From Aquimarina sp. BL5 (lineage in GTDB: Bacteria; Bacteroidota; Bacteroidia; Flavobacteriales; Flavobacteriaceae), in contig NZ_CP031963.1 in the NCBI RefSeq assembly GCF_003443675.1, positions 2,503,501-2,567,500 of the forward strand: a stretch of DNA of 64,000 nt, in the 5' to 3' direction. Position numbers and translations under genes: made by a program. Shown here in pieces: positions 8,507 through 17,139 of the stretch (within the stretch, counting starts at the first letter, position 1; every line of letters starts with the position of its first letter). A model generated the notes under the pieces. That model was not told the origin of the DNA and did no database searches. It worked only from the letters and a program-made list of their open reading frames with translations.

Positions 8507-10348
8507 ATGCCAAGATTAATAAATATAAATCCCAAAACTTTAAATGAACTCAAAGAATTTGGAATTCTTTTACTGCTCTTTTTCGGGTTAATATCTGTAT
8601 CGTATTCTCAAAATTCAAGTGTCCATAAACCTCCAAATGTTATTTTGATTGTCACTGATGATCAAGGTTATGGTGATTTAAGTTGTCACGGTAATACATA
8701 TGTAAAAACTCCCAACACAGATAAGCTTTATGAAGAATCGGCACGATTTACAGATTTTCACGTAGATCCAACGTGTGCACCGAGCCGAGCTGCGTTACTA
8801 ACAGGAAAATATTCGCACCACGTAGGAGTTTGGCATACCGTTAGTGGTGGAAATCATCTTCGCACCGATGAAAAAACTATGGCCGAAGTATTCAAATCAT
8901 CGGGATATCGAACGGCGTTATTCGGAAAATGGCATTTAGGTTCTAATTATCCATACAGGCCTATAGATCGAGGATTTGATGAATGGTTAGGTCAGGGTGA
9001 TGGAGGAACGGGCACTACCGATGACTGGTTTGATAATGACAGAGTCAATGATTACTATTGGCATAATGGTGAGCGTGAAAAAAAGGAAGGTTTTGCACCA
9101 GATATTTTTTATAATGAAGCGATAGATTTCATAACCAAAAATAAACAGAGCGAAAAACCATTTTTTATCTATTTACCAACATATCTACCTCATCATCCGC
9201 ACACATTACCAAAGAAATTGCCAGCGATGAATAACAACACAGAAGTATCAGATTATGTTTCTTACTTCTTCAAAGGAATAGAACATATAGATCAAAATAT
9301 AGGTCGGTTAAGAGAGGTACTTGCTGAATCCAAATTATCAGAAAATACGATTATCATTTTTATGACTGACAATGGTGGTACTGCAGGCGTAAAATTATTC
9401 AATGCAGGAATGAGAGGCAGTAAGGGAGATGTTTATGAGGGTGGTCATCGTGTTCCCTTCTTTATACATTGGCCAAAAGGAAAAATTAATCAAGGAACTA
9501 ATATTGTGAATTTGACCGCTCATATAGACGTGCTACCTACATTAATAGAATTATGTGGACTCACCCTTGATACCAAAATTGATTTTGATGGTGTAAGCTT
9601 AAAAAGGCACTTATATAATCCGGAAATCCCATTAGAAGAAAGAACTTTGTTTGTAGAAACTCAACGCACATTTACATCAGAACCATGGTTACAGACAGTA
9701 GGTATGACCAATGATTGGAGATTAATTGATAATACGGAGCTTTATAACATTTCGGAGGATCCTGATCAATCTGATAATATAATAGATGAACATCCAGGCG
9801 TCGTAAAAAGAATCCGTGAGGAGCATAACAAATATTGGTCACTTGTTTCCCCTAGAGATAGAGAGCAACCACTTTTTATAGTTGGACACCCAGATGATAC
9901 TGAAACCTATCTAACAACTTCAGATTGGTACCTTCCCAATGTTCCCTGGAACCACGCACAATTGGCTAAGGGAAACTCAGAAATAGGAGAATGGAATATT
10001 AAAATACATCAAGAAGGTACGTATCGATTTGAAGTTAGGAGATGGCCCAAAGAAGCCAATGCTACTATCAATGGAATTCCAACTTTTAATAAAAAAATAG
10101 ATGCTTGGAGTGCCTCTGGTGGTATTGAAAAGCTGATTTACGGCGATGAAATAAAATCGTTACCTATTAAATTTATAAAAATGGAAATAGGTGACTATTC
10201 TGAGACTAAAAGAGTTCGTAAAAAGGACAAACAAATTATATTTGATGTAAAACTTAAGCCTGGCAAAATTAATGTAAGAGGGACCATGCTAAACATGTTG
10301 AAGAACACAATCGCAGGAACTTATTATGTCTATATTACACTTCTATAA
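8507..10348 (+). CDS. secreted S1-family sulfatase (formylglycine-dependent)
   Basis: This is a 613-aa sulfatase. The Cys-type maturation motif is in TCAPSRAALLTGK, which anaerobic or FGE-type enzymes convert to formylglycine. The metal site is seen in LIVTDDQGYGD and MTDNGG, with FGKWHLG downstream. An N-terminal hydrophobic segment (LLLLFFGLISVSYSQ) indicates export. The C-terminal ~150 residues are an additional beta-rich region. It probably removes sulfate esters from the fucosylated glycan attacked by the neighbouring GH29. It is the last gene of the operon, and no SusC/SusD pair is in the window. Confidence 0.92.
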   Translation: MPRLININPKTLNELKEFGILLLLFFGLISVSYSQNSSVHKPPNVILIVTDDQGYGDLSCHGNTYVKTPNTDKLYEESARFTDFHVDPTCAPSRAALLTGKYSHHVGVWHTVSGGNHLRTDEKTMAEVFKSSGYRTALFGKWHLGSNYPYRPIDRGFDEWLGQGDGGTGTTDDWFDNDRVNDYYWHNGEREKKEGFAPDIFYNEAIDFITKNKQSEKPFFIYLPTYLPHHPHTLPKKLPAMNNNTEVSDYVSYFFKGIEHIDQNIGRLREVLAESKLSENTIIIFMTDNGGTAGVKLFNAGMRGSKGDVYEGGHRVPFFIHWPKGKINQGTNIVNLTAHIDVLPTLIELCGLTLDTKIDFDGVSLKRHLYNPEIPLEERTLFVETQRTFTSEPWLQTVGMTNDWRLIDNTELYNISEDPDQSDNIIDEHPGVVKRIREEHNKYWSLVSPRDREQPLFIVGHPDDTETYLTTSDWYLPNVPWNHAQLAKGNSEIGEWNIKIHQEGTYRFEVRRWPKEANATINGIPTFNKKIDAWSASGGIEKLIYGDEIKSLPIKFIKMEIGDYSETKRVRKKDKQIIFDVKLKPGKINVRGTMLNMLKNTIAGTYYVYITLL

Positions 10349-10793
10349 TCAATTTTTAGTAATCTTCAATTCATAAAATCTAAGTTAAAAAATTGGGTGG
10401 TTTTAGTGAACTTTTGGTTAGAAACCGGATATTAAAACGTAGCAAGTTCAATAAATCGGTTCAATTCCTAAGTTTACTATTTAACACTTAAATGAACCGA
10501 TATGTTATTTGGATAAGCACGAATTAGTACCCCTTCCCAGAAATTAGATTTACAAAACTCATATTATGAAAAACCTGTAAAAATTAAGGGAAAAATTAGT
10601 CTTTTAAATTTATTTTATTAACTTTAAAAGCAACAAAAAATTATGAATCACCCCATATCTGAAGATTTCTTCGGGTATGGGGTGATTTATTAGAATTATA
10701 TACGAAAAAGAATAAATCTAAAAACCTTAAAAAGTTATGTTTATTTAAAAAACGTAAAACAAATTCAATCATTGTTTTAAAATTACTACTATT
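10349..10793. other. intergenic region with repeat motif and hairpin
   Basis: This is 445 bp without a credible gene. It contains one copy of a 17-bp motif (AAGTTCAATAAATCGGT at 10444-10460) that recurs with two mismatches at 12255 and 13012. It also holds the first of two similar promoter-like plus hairpin units, annotated separately. Confidence 0.6.
10619..10686 (+). ncRNA. promoter-like box plus GCAAC-hairpin unit, copy 1
   Basis: A Bacteroidota -7-like box TAACTTTA (10619-10626) is followed by GCAACAAAAAATT and a long stem. The outer arms are ATCACCCCATA (10647-10657) and TATGGGGTGAT (10676-10686), with an inner GAAG/CTTC pairing. The same arrangement recurs at 12907-12968. It could be a short non-coding RNA, or a terminator of the sulfatase operon with coincidental upstream similarity. 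Confidence 0.35.
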
Positions 10794-12233
10794 ATGATTA
10801 AAAAATTACTTTACACATTTTCTTTTTTCTATTTTTCATTTTTATCTGGCCAAGAAATTATCGAGACAACGGTAATAACATTTGACCTATCAGAGCCTTC
10901 TCAGAATAGTATTATGAACTCTAATTCTAAAAAGATACCACGCTTGGTAGTACCAACAGAATCACCACTTGCAATTCGATTGACCGGAGGGAATCCTTTT
11001 CGGTACAAATATTTGCTCAATTATAAATTAGTTAACCAATATGAGGCTATACAGTACGATCCATTAGATTCATTGCAAAATCGATTTAAGAGAATATCCA
11101 AAACTGATCCGATTGTTAAAGATTCTTTGATTGATAATAACAATTTAAAAAAAATAGAACTAAATCTAAAAAGATTAAATCGCGATTTTGACAAAATAGA
11201 AAAAAGTATTAAAACATATAAATCGTCTTTGATATTGTATGATGATTTGAACTTAGAAAAATATAAAAAGCAGATTTTAAATTATAAGAAAAGCTTTGAA
11301 AGTGGACTGTTAGAGTTTACGAGAATTATTCAAATCTATGATCAATTAGAATTTGATGGCATTGAACAGCCAGAAACTACTCTCTATGAAGAAAATGAGT
11401 ACCGACAAGAACAGGATATAGAAGAAAATAGACCAGACTTGAGTGATGAACCACGAACTAGCTATTTAAGAGGTAGAGAAGAAGATAGAGAAAATCCAAA
11501 TAGATTTTATAATAGTGTGGTATCGAGTGGTTTTGAAACATTTAACATCGATTCATTAAAGGACAGCATTGAAGACAAAATAAAAAAAATAAATGTTATC
11601 CTAATAGAGTTGATGAGCGTCAAAACGGATTATTATACTTTGCCAATCGATCTTAATGGCCAAAATATAGACTACGTAGAGTTTTTAATACAAAGATTTG
11701 AAATTAATAGTTCAACTCCTTATGATTCTTATTCTCCAAAAGTATGGATTAGAGGAGGACTTAAGTTTGATGTAAGCGCTGGTATTTTTATAACTAATTT
11801 GAGTGACAAACAATATTTGCTAATAGATGATCCTTCAAGTGATTCAGGAAACAAAATTATAAAAGAGAGAAGTTTAGGTGATTTTGATTATGGCATAGGG
11901 TCAATGTTGAATTTATCTCTTCGAGGTGGGTCTTGGGTAAGACCAGGTATTAGTTTGGGGCTATCTTTTTCTGAAAATCAAAGCTTTCAGGGTCTAGCAG
12001 GGATTAATATAATTTTAGGAAAAAGTCAAAGATGGGTGTTTCACTACGGATTATCAATGGGATCAATTAAGGAACTAGCCTCTGGATTTAAAGTTAATGA
12101 ATCCAGAAATTATGATTTTACAACCTCAGAATCAATACCTATCGATGAAAAATTTTCCTTTGGTCAATTTTTCGGGTTCACCTATAATTTCAAAATATTA
12201 GAATCAAAAGATAAAAGTTTATTTCGGAAATAG
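10794..12233 (+). CDS. secreted protein of unknown function with central coiled coil
   Basis: This is a 479-aa protein I do not recognise. An N-terminal signal peptide is visible (LLYTFSFFYFSFLSGQE). The middle, about residues 110-170, is Lys/Leu/Glu-rich and probably helical. The C-terminal ~170 residues are glycine/serine-rich beta segments (YGIGSMLNLSLRGG, GISLGLSFSENQ, GFTYNFKI) that look like an outer-membrane beta-barrel or surface domain. It stands alone between the fucose operon and a small peptide gene. The proposed location is inferred from composition only. Confidence 0.7.
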   Translation: MIKKLLYTFSFFYFSFLSGQEIIETTVITFDLSEPSQNSIMNSNSKKIPRLVVPTESPLAIRLTGGNPFRYKYLLNYKLVNQYEAIQYDPLDSLQNRFKRISKTDPIVKDSLIDNNNLKKIELNLKRLNRDFDKIEKSIKTYKSSLILYDDLNLEKYKKQILNYKKSFESGLLEFTRIIQIYDQLEFDGIEQPETTLYEENEYRQEQDIEENRPDLSDEPRTSYLRGREEDRENPNRFYNSVVSSGFETFNIDSLKDSIEDKIKKINVILIELMSVKTDYYTLPIDLNGQNIDYVEFLIQRFEINSSTPYDSYSPKVWIRGGLKFDVSAGIFITNLSDKQYLLIDDPSSDSGNKIIKERSLGDFDYGIGSMLNLSLRGGSWVRPGISLGLSFSENQSFQGLAGINIILGKSQRWVFHYGLSMGSIKELASGFKVNESRNYDFTTSESIPIDEKFSFGQFFGFTYNFKILESKDKSLFRK

Positions 12234-12539
12234 AAAGGGATGTTAACACAATAAAAGTTCAATAAAACGATGGTTTTCGAATCTTTTTATATAAAGCTAC
12301 ATGCATTTACTTTTGGTAATTAATAAATATTTTGTAGATCTTTCTTAGTAATGAAGAAGATGACGTCCAACTTTCTTTTAGGTAATAACAACATAAGGTG
12401 TGTTCTGTAAAAGGTTAATAAAAAACTTCTCCCTTTAATTTTTAAAACCCAAAAACTACCCTAAGAGGGTGGGAAAATTTATGCTGTTATTACCTATATT
12501 TATAAACTAAAAATATGTCTTATTTATAACAATGTTATT
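12234..12539. other. intergenic region upstream of the small peptide gene, long inverted repeat
   Basis: About 306 bp holds a second copy of the 17-bp motif AAGTTCAATAAAACGAT (12255-12271). It also has a perfect 12-bp inverted repeat, TAGGTAATAACA (12379-12390) and TGTTATTACCTA (12485-12496), enclosing 94 bp. No gene is seen. It presumably carries the promoter and regulatory region of the peptide gene at 12540. Confidence 0.5.
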
Positions 12540-12788
12540 ATGAAAACTAAATTTCTAGAATTACATGAGTTTACAATACTATCAAGAGAACAATTAAAAT
12601 ACATCGTAGGAAATGGTGGTGGCACTGCCTCTGGAGGTGGAGGTGGAACAGTTACTTGCGCTGGCATAACTGCTAGTTATGTTGTTAGTTCACATAATAA
12701 TTGCTGGCATGGCTCGGATAACGGTAATTATAATTATTGCATGAATTGTGCGTATGCATGGAAGTGTGGCGTTGGTCAATGTGTGTAA
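12540..12788 (+). CDS. double-glycine-leader Cys-rich peptide precursor
   Basis: This is an 82-aa peptide. A short leader contains FTILSREQLKYIVGN followed by GGG, the layout of Bacteroidota natural-product or bacteriocin precursors cut after Gly-Gly. The mature part has a Gly/Ser/Thr-rich stretch followed by six Cys (in TCAG, NNCW, YCMNC, KCGVGQC) plus His and aromatic residues. That suggests disulfides or thioether crosslinks. No modification enzyme or exporter is adjacent; the lanthipeptide genes are 13-18 kb away, across the integrase. The precursor assignment is inferred from the leader pattern. Confidence 0.6.
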   Translation: MKTKFLELHEFTILSREQLKYIVGNGGGTASGGGGGTVTCAGITASYVVSSHNNCWHGSDNGNYNYCMNCAYAWKCGVGQCV

Positions 12789-12906
12789 TGTTTTACACAA
12801 AGTTTAAAATAATGAAATAAAACAATTAAAACCATTTGGTAGAAGAGTTAATATTTTCTTAAAAAGAAGCTCAGTAATAAGATTATCAATTCGTTATTTA
12901 TTTTTG

Positions 12907-12968
12907 TAATTTAGAGCAACGAAAAATTTAACAACCCCATATCCAAATAATTTGGATATGGGGTTGTT
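12907..12968 (+). ncRNA. promoter-like box plus GCAAC-hairpin unit, copy 2
   Basis: A TAATTTAG box (12907-12914) is followed by GCAACGAAAAATT and a perfect 18-bp stem, AACAACCCCATATCCAAA (12930-12947) with its complement at 12951-12968 and a 3-nt loop. A T-rich tail follows. The GCAAC and ACCCCATATC blocks match copy 1 at almost the same spacing (18 versus 20 nt). It may be a small RNA or a duplicated terminator. The strength of the stem makes at least a terminator function likely for the peptide gene upstream. Confidence 0.45.
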
Positions 12969-13155
12969 TGTTTACAAATGAAAGCCTAATAAATCTATTA
13001 GATAATAACTGAAGTTCAATAAAACGATTGCTTCTTCATTAGATTTAATTAAAGGAAGATAACGTTTTTAGATAAAATGCAGAAACTATATTAAATGGAG
13101 ATAAGAAACGTGTCAAACAGTTACAAAATAAAGACAAGAAATTTCTTAAAACAAA

Positions 13156-13189
13156 AAAGCCTTCAAAATCAAAAGATTAAGAAGGCTTT
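13156..13189 (-). terminator. terminator of the tRNA-Leu gene
   Basis: A 9-bp stem AAAGCCTTC/GAAGGCTTT lies immediately 3' of the tRNA fragment on the minus strand and is followed by a T-run. It is the native terminator left in place on the chromosomal side. Confidence 0.75.
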
Positions 13190-13192
13190 AAG

Positions 13193-13249
13193 TACTCGGG
13201 ACGGGACTTGAACCCGTACGTCCTAATGGACATTGGATTTTAAGTCCAA
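13193..13249 (-). pseudogene. 3' part of tRNA-Leu(UAA), attachment site of the integrated element
   Basis: Reading the minus strand gives a complete anticodon arm (TTGGA-CTTAAAA-TCCAA, anticodon TAA), a variable arm, a T-arm (ACGGG-TTCAAGT-CCCGT) and the 3' acceptor strand CCCGAGT-A. The D-arm and 5' acceptor strand are absent upstream, where the sequence is unrelated. This is the displaced 3' end left when an element integrates at a tRNA anticodon. The terminator lies to the left and the integrase to the right, so the element occupies the right-hand side. The reconstituted full tRNA is expected beyond 64 kb. Confidence 0.85.
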
Positions 13250-13269
13250 ATTTTGACAGTCTCAAAAAA

Positions 13270-13382
13270 ACCAAAAAAAACCGTAACGCCCCAATAACAC
13301 TAGCAAAATCAATACTTACAAGGTTTTTTAAAAATCATAAAAAACCAAGGAAAACCGTAAAATGTTGAAACTATGTTGAAAC
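13270..13382 (+). repeat. candidate integrase arm-type repeats
   Basis: Two 17-bp direct repeats, ACCAAAAAAAACCGTAA (13270-13286) and ACCAAGGAAAACCGTAA (13344-13360), lie 74 bp apart between the att core and the integrase start. They are followed by two adjacent copies of ATGTTGAAAC (13362-13371 and 13373-13382). Position and spacing fit recombinase arm-binding sites or the integrase operator. Confidence 0.5.
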
Positions 13383-13422
13383 CAGATTGATTATATTTGC
13401 ATTATAAAAGTAAAATATCTGT

Positions 13423-14652
13423 ATGGCTACTACCAAACTAATGTTATATAAAGGCAAGAAAAAAGAAGATGGGACACTCCTTCTATCACTTAGAATTACT
13501 CACAATAGAAAAGCGAGTTATTTGTTTTTTGATTGGCTGTCAGAAAAACATTGGGATAGTAATCAAATGAGAGTTAAAAAATCACATCCTAATGCACAAC
13601 GATTAAATCATCGAATCATACAAAAGTTAGCAGAAGCAAATGATTTCATCCTTGAATTTGAAACCAAAAGAAAATCATTTACATCTACAGATATTGTCAA
13701 TGTTCTTAAAGACGGGAGAAAAGATAGTTCATTTTTTAAGCTAGCAGAGGAATATATAAATGAACTCAGGACACAAGGGAAATTCAACAGAGCAAACCCA
13801 GACAGTAGTAGGATAAAATTATTTAAAGAATTTCTTAAAGGTTCAGACATTCAATTTCATGAAATCGACACTGCGCTTTTAAAACGTTTTAAAACATATA
13901 TACTTACCAAAACTAATCAACGAGGTAACACATCTGCAGAAAGATCTGTAATGAATACGTTTGTAGTAATTAGAACACTATTTAACCGAGCAATTACCGA
14001 AAGAAGAGCTGACCAAAAAGATTACCCTTTCGGAAAAAACAGAATCCAGATCAAGTTTCCCGAAACAGTCAAGATTGGATTAGATGAAAAGGAGATTTCC
14101 GAAATTGAATCATTAGAATTAGAACACTACTCTCCTATTTGGCATACCCGTAATGTTTTTCTTTTTTCTTTTTACCTAGCTGGTATAAGAATCTCTGATG
14201 TATTAAATGTTAGATGGTCCGATATACAAGATGATCGTATTATTTATAGAATGAATAAGAACAATAAAGTAGACTCCTTAAAATTATCTGATAAAGTAAA
14301 GTCTATCATCAATTATTATCGCCACGACAAAAAAAGTAAACACGATTATATTTTTCCTGAGCTAAAAAAAGCCAATCAAAAAGACCTAAAAGATATCAAT
14401 GCCAAAGTAAAAACCGCTGTTAAAAAGTTCAATAAATATCTAAAAGATATTGCTCTCCAAGCAGAAATTGATAAAAAAGTGACTACCCACATTGCAAGAC
14501 ATTCTTTTGGTAATATTGCGGGTGATAAAATATCTCCTCAGATGCTTCAAAAACTCTACAGACATTCTCATTTGACCACCACTATTGGATATCAAGGTAA
14601 CTTCATTCATAAAGATACCGATGAAGCTCTTGATAGTGTTATTAATTTTTAG
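13423..14652 (+). CDS. tyrosine recombinase / integrase
   Basis: This is a 409-aa site-specific recombinase of the Bacteroidota integrase type. It has an N-terminal arm-binding beta region (residues 1-80), a SAM-like core-binding region (about 100-210) and a catalytic domain. Catalytic residues are Arg256 in AGIRISDVL, His356 and Arg359 in HIARH, and Tyr390 in TTIGYQGNF. The start follows the att core by 170 bp. It is convergent with the peptidase gene at 14642, overlapping by 11 bp, so the cargo abuts the integrase directly. It should catalyse integration and excision at tRNA-Leu. Confidence 0.95.
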   Translation: MATTKLMLYKGKKKEDGTLLLSLRITHNRKASYLFFDWLSEKHWDSNQMRVKKSHPNAQRLNHRIIQKLAEANDFILEFETKRKSFTSTDIVNVLKDGRKDSSFFKLAEEYINELRTQGKFNRANPDSSRIKLFKEFLKGSDIQFHEIDTALLKRFKTYILTKTNQRGNTSAERSVMNTFVVIRTLFNRAITERRADQKDYPFGKNRIQIKFPETVKIGLDEKEISEIESLELEHYSPIWHTRNVFLFSFYLAGIRISDVLNVRWSDIQDDRIIYRMNKNNKVDSLKLSDKVKSIINYYRHDKKSKHDYIFPELKKANQKDLKDINAKVKTAVKKFNKYLKDIALQAEIDKKVTTHIARHSFGNIAGDKISPQMLQKLYRHSHLTTTIGYQGNFIHKDTDEALDSVINF

Positions 14653-16837
14653 GTTGATATTCCTCGTATCCCATTTGCCATAATGCAAAAGAAAAAGTAT
14701 TTGCATACAATTCATATGCAGCCATTTTACCTGAATTTGATCCAGAATGCCCTTCATCCGTCTTAACTGCAAAAAGAATAGGAGTATCTGCAGCATTATA
14801 TGCTTGTAATTTTGCTACAAATTTTGCAGGATCCCAGATAACTACACGCCCATCCTTCATACCTCCTGTGACTAAAGTAGCAGGATATTCCACTCCTTTT
14901 TTAATATGATGGTAAGAATCCATTTCTAATAGTGCTTCGAACTCTTCTTTTATTGCTACAGTTCCAAATTCTTTGATACTATTTTTTCCATTGGGTTGTA
15001 TCTCAGAACGAACCATATTTAATGCTGGAGATGTCATGATAACCGCCTTGTATAAATCCGGTCGATCCGTCATAGCTCTTCCTGCTAAGATTCCTCCAGC
15101 ACTTGAGCCCCATAAGGCAGTTTTATCGGGATTAGTATAGCCTTCCTTAATCATATATTCAGTGGTGGCAATCATATCTTTCCAAGTATTGGGTTTGGTC
15201 ATTTTAAACCCTGCTTTATGCCAGGCTTCTCCTTTATATCCGTCTCCTCTAACGTGGGCAAAAACCAAAATGCCTCCATTATGAACCCAGGTTAGAAAGT
15301 TTGGATTAAAAGAAGCTCTTGCCATTTGTCCGTAAGATCCATACCCAAAAAATAAAGTAGGAGTATCTCCATCCCTATTAAGGTCTTTATCTCTAATGAT
15401 GGTAATAGGAACTTTAACCCCATCATGAGATGGAATTTCCTTTTGTTCAACGACAATGTTATCAAATTGCGGATATTCATTGACAGGGATAAACAGATCT
15501 CTTTTAAACTCATTTTGGTAAACATCATAGAAATAATTAACAGAAGGAGAGGTTGTGCCTCGAGTAATTACTCTTAAAAAATCACTATCAGGACCATAAG
15601 AACCAATACTAATGTTTCCAGATTGTCTGGGTGGGATAATTTCTTTTTCTTCACCTCGGTGGGTCACAAAATATAATTTAGCTTCTACTCCATTCTTTAA
15701 GGTAGTATAAAACAACCCACTTTTTGTTAATGCAAATGTGATAATGGTTGCATCCTTTTTCTCAGGGACAAGAATTTCGGCATTAACCAAATCAGGATTT
15801 TCCATAGAAGTCCTTAATATTTGATTATGGACGACATCTTTAGAAGATAGATAAATTAAATCTCCTTCACTGGTAGCCCTAAATCTTTTTATTTTATCTT
15901 CTTTTTTAAATAATAATTTCCAGGATACGTTATTTGACACCACATCGGATTCTTTAGCATAATAAATATCATAAAAAGAGTCTGACCCACCTACTACACC
16001 AAACAGATACCCATCCTTAGCGTCATAGTTGTATATCAAAGGAAAATCCTCTGGGTTTATGTTATTTTCCACTTTACTGTCTTTAGAAAAAATAGTTACA
16101 GGGTTTTGACCTATTTTACACAAAACTGTTTTAGTGTCAAGTAAGAAATTTTTATCCGTTGGATCAGTAATAGGCGAATACAAATAAAAAACCCCAGAAC
16201 TATCAGATAGCCATCTAACCCCAATAAACGAATGCAATACATTTTTTAATTTTAAAGGTAATATTTGTTTAGTAGCAACATCCATTATTAGACCTTGCGA
16301 AAGCTCCTGGCCTTTTTCACCTAAACATATTACAATTTTTTTTCCATTGCGATCTGGTTGGATATAGCTAATTCTATATTGTTCCTTCTCAGCATAATCT
16401 GAAGGATCGTATAGTAAAACTTCTTCATCTTCAAAATCTTTTCTATAATAAAGTTTTGCTACTTTTTCATCTCCAATAGTTTTACTGTAGAAATGAATTC
16501 CTCCTTTGGTTCTTTTAAATGATGTATATGAAAAGTTTTGTTTTTTATCATACGATTGTAACTGCTCAATGATCTTTTTTTTACCGGGAATATTTTCTAA
16601 ATAATCAAATGCATAATCTCCCTGTTCCGTTAACCAATTTAGTACAGTAGAATCCTTCAAGTTTTCCAGATTCCTGTAGGGATCTTCTACCTGTTGACCA
16701 TGATACGTATCTACAGCTGATACAGATGGTGCTATTGGAGGTTTGTTTATCGTATTTGATTTATTATCACATGAAACAATAAATAAACATAAAATGTGAA
16801 TACTAAATAAACCTTTATAAAACAAAATTCTTTTCAT
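14642..16837 (-). CDS. prolyl oligopeptidase (S9A) lipoprotein, copy 1
   Basis: This is a 731-aa S9 peptidase. The N-terminus is a lipoprotein signal (HILCLFIVSCDNKS), then a seven-bladed propeller region, then an alpha/beta-hydrolase domain. The nucleophile is Ser579 in WGSSAGG, the Asp is in GMKDGRV and the His in DEGHSGS. The family cleaves short peptides after Pro or related residues. It would act in the periplasm or at the outer membrane. It is the last gene of the minus-strand RiPP region and may be a leader or peptide-processing protease. That role is inferred from the neighbourhood. Confidence 0.92.
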   Translation of the reverse strand: MKRILFYKGLFSIHILCLFIVSCDNKSNTINKPPIAPSVSAVDTYHGQQVEDPYRNLENLKDSTVLNWLTEQGDYAFDYLENIPGKKKIIEQLQSYDKKQNFSYTSFKRTKGGIHFYSKTIGDEKVAKLYYRKDFEDEEVLLYDPSDYAEKEQYRISYIQPDRNGKKIVICLGEKGQELSQGLIMDVATKQILPLKLKNVLHSFIGVRWLSDSSGVFYLYSPITDPTDKNFLLDTKTVLCKIGQNPVTIFSKDSKVENNINPEDFPLIYNYDAKDGYLFGVVGGSDSFYDIYYAKESDVVSNNVSWKLLFKKEDKIKRFRATSEGDLIYLSSKDVVHNQILRTSMENPDLVNAEILVPEKKDATIITFALTKSGLFYTTLKNGVEAKLYFVTHRGEEKEIIPPRQSGNISIGSYGPDSDFLRVITRGTTSPSVNYFYDVYQNEFKRDLFIPVNEYPQFDNIVVEQKEIPSHDGVKVPITIIRDKDLNRDGDTPTLFFGYGSYGQMARASFNPNFLTWVHNGGILVFAHVRGDGYKGEAWHKAGFKMTKPNTWKDMIATTEYMIKEGYTNPDKTALWGSSAGGILAGRAMTDRPDLYKAVIMTSPALNMVRSEIQPNGKNSIKEFGTVAIKEEFEALLEMDSYHHIKKGVEYPATLVTGGMKDGRVVIWDPAKFVAKLQAYNAADTPILFAVKTDEGHSGSNSGKMAAYELYANTFSFALWQMGYEEYQPKN

Positions 16838-16856
16838 AAGTACCAGAATTAAATAT

Positions 16857-17113
16857 CTATTTTTTGACTTTAGAAATATGCTCTGCTAAAATTAACGCAT
16901 TATAAGCATTTACTATCTTACCGGATTTAGAAAGTTCTGAGAATGGAATTTTAGGACTTTTCCTCTTGCCTGGAATTGTAACATTTAAATGATAACTATT
17001 ACCTGAATTCATGATTATATTTTTTACATCTGAAGCATTCAAATTAGGATATCTATATCCTGAGCGAAACAAGAAATAGAAACCATTGAAAACACAAAGA
17101 ATATTTTTTTCAT
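16857..17113 (-). pseudogene. subtilase (S8) pseudogene with internal deletion
   Basis: The start region from 17113 encodes a signal peptide (MKKIFFVFSMVSISCFAQ). A deletion then joins it out of frame to the last ~60 codons of a subtilase like the two upstream genes (YPNLNASDVKNIIMNSG, PFSELSKSGKIVNAYNALIL). The whole catalytic domain is missing. A short frame from a TTG at 17072 exists but has no catalytic residues. It shows that a third paralogue was present and lost. Confidence 0.8.
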
Positions 17114-17139
17114 TTTAATATAAACTATAATAAATATTA

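Noticed and set aside
14440..14796. Minus-strand open frame across the integrase end
   Set aside because: It overlaps both the integrase and the peptidase gene, which have clear catalytic motifs.
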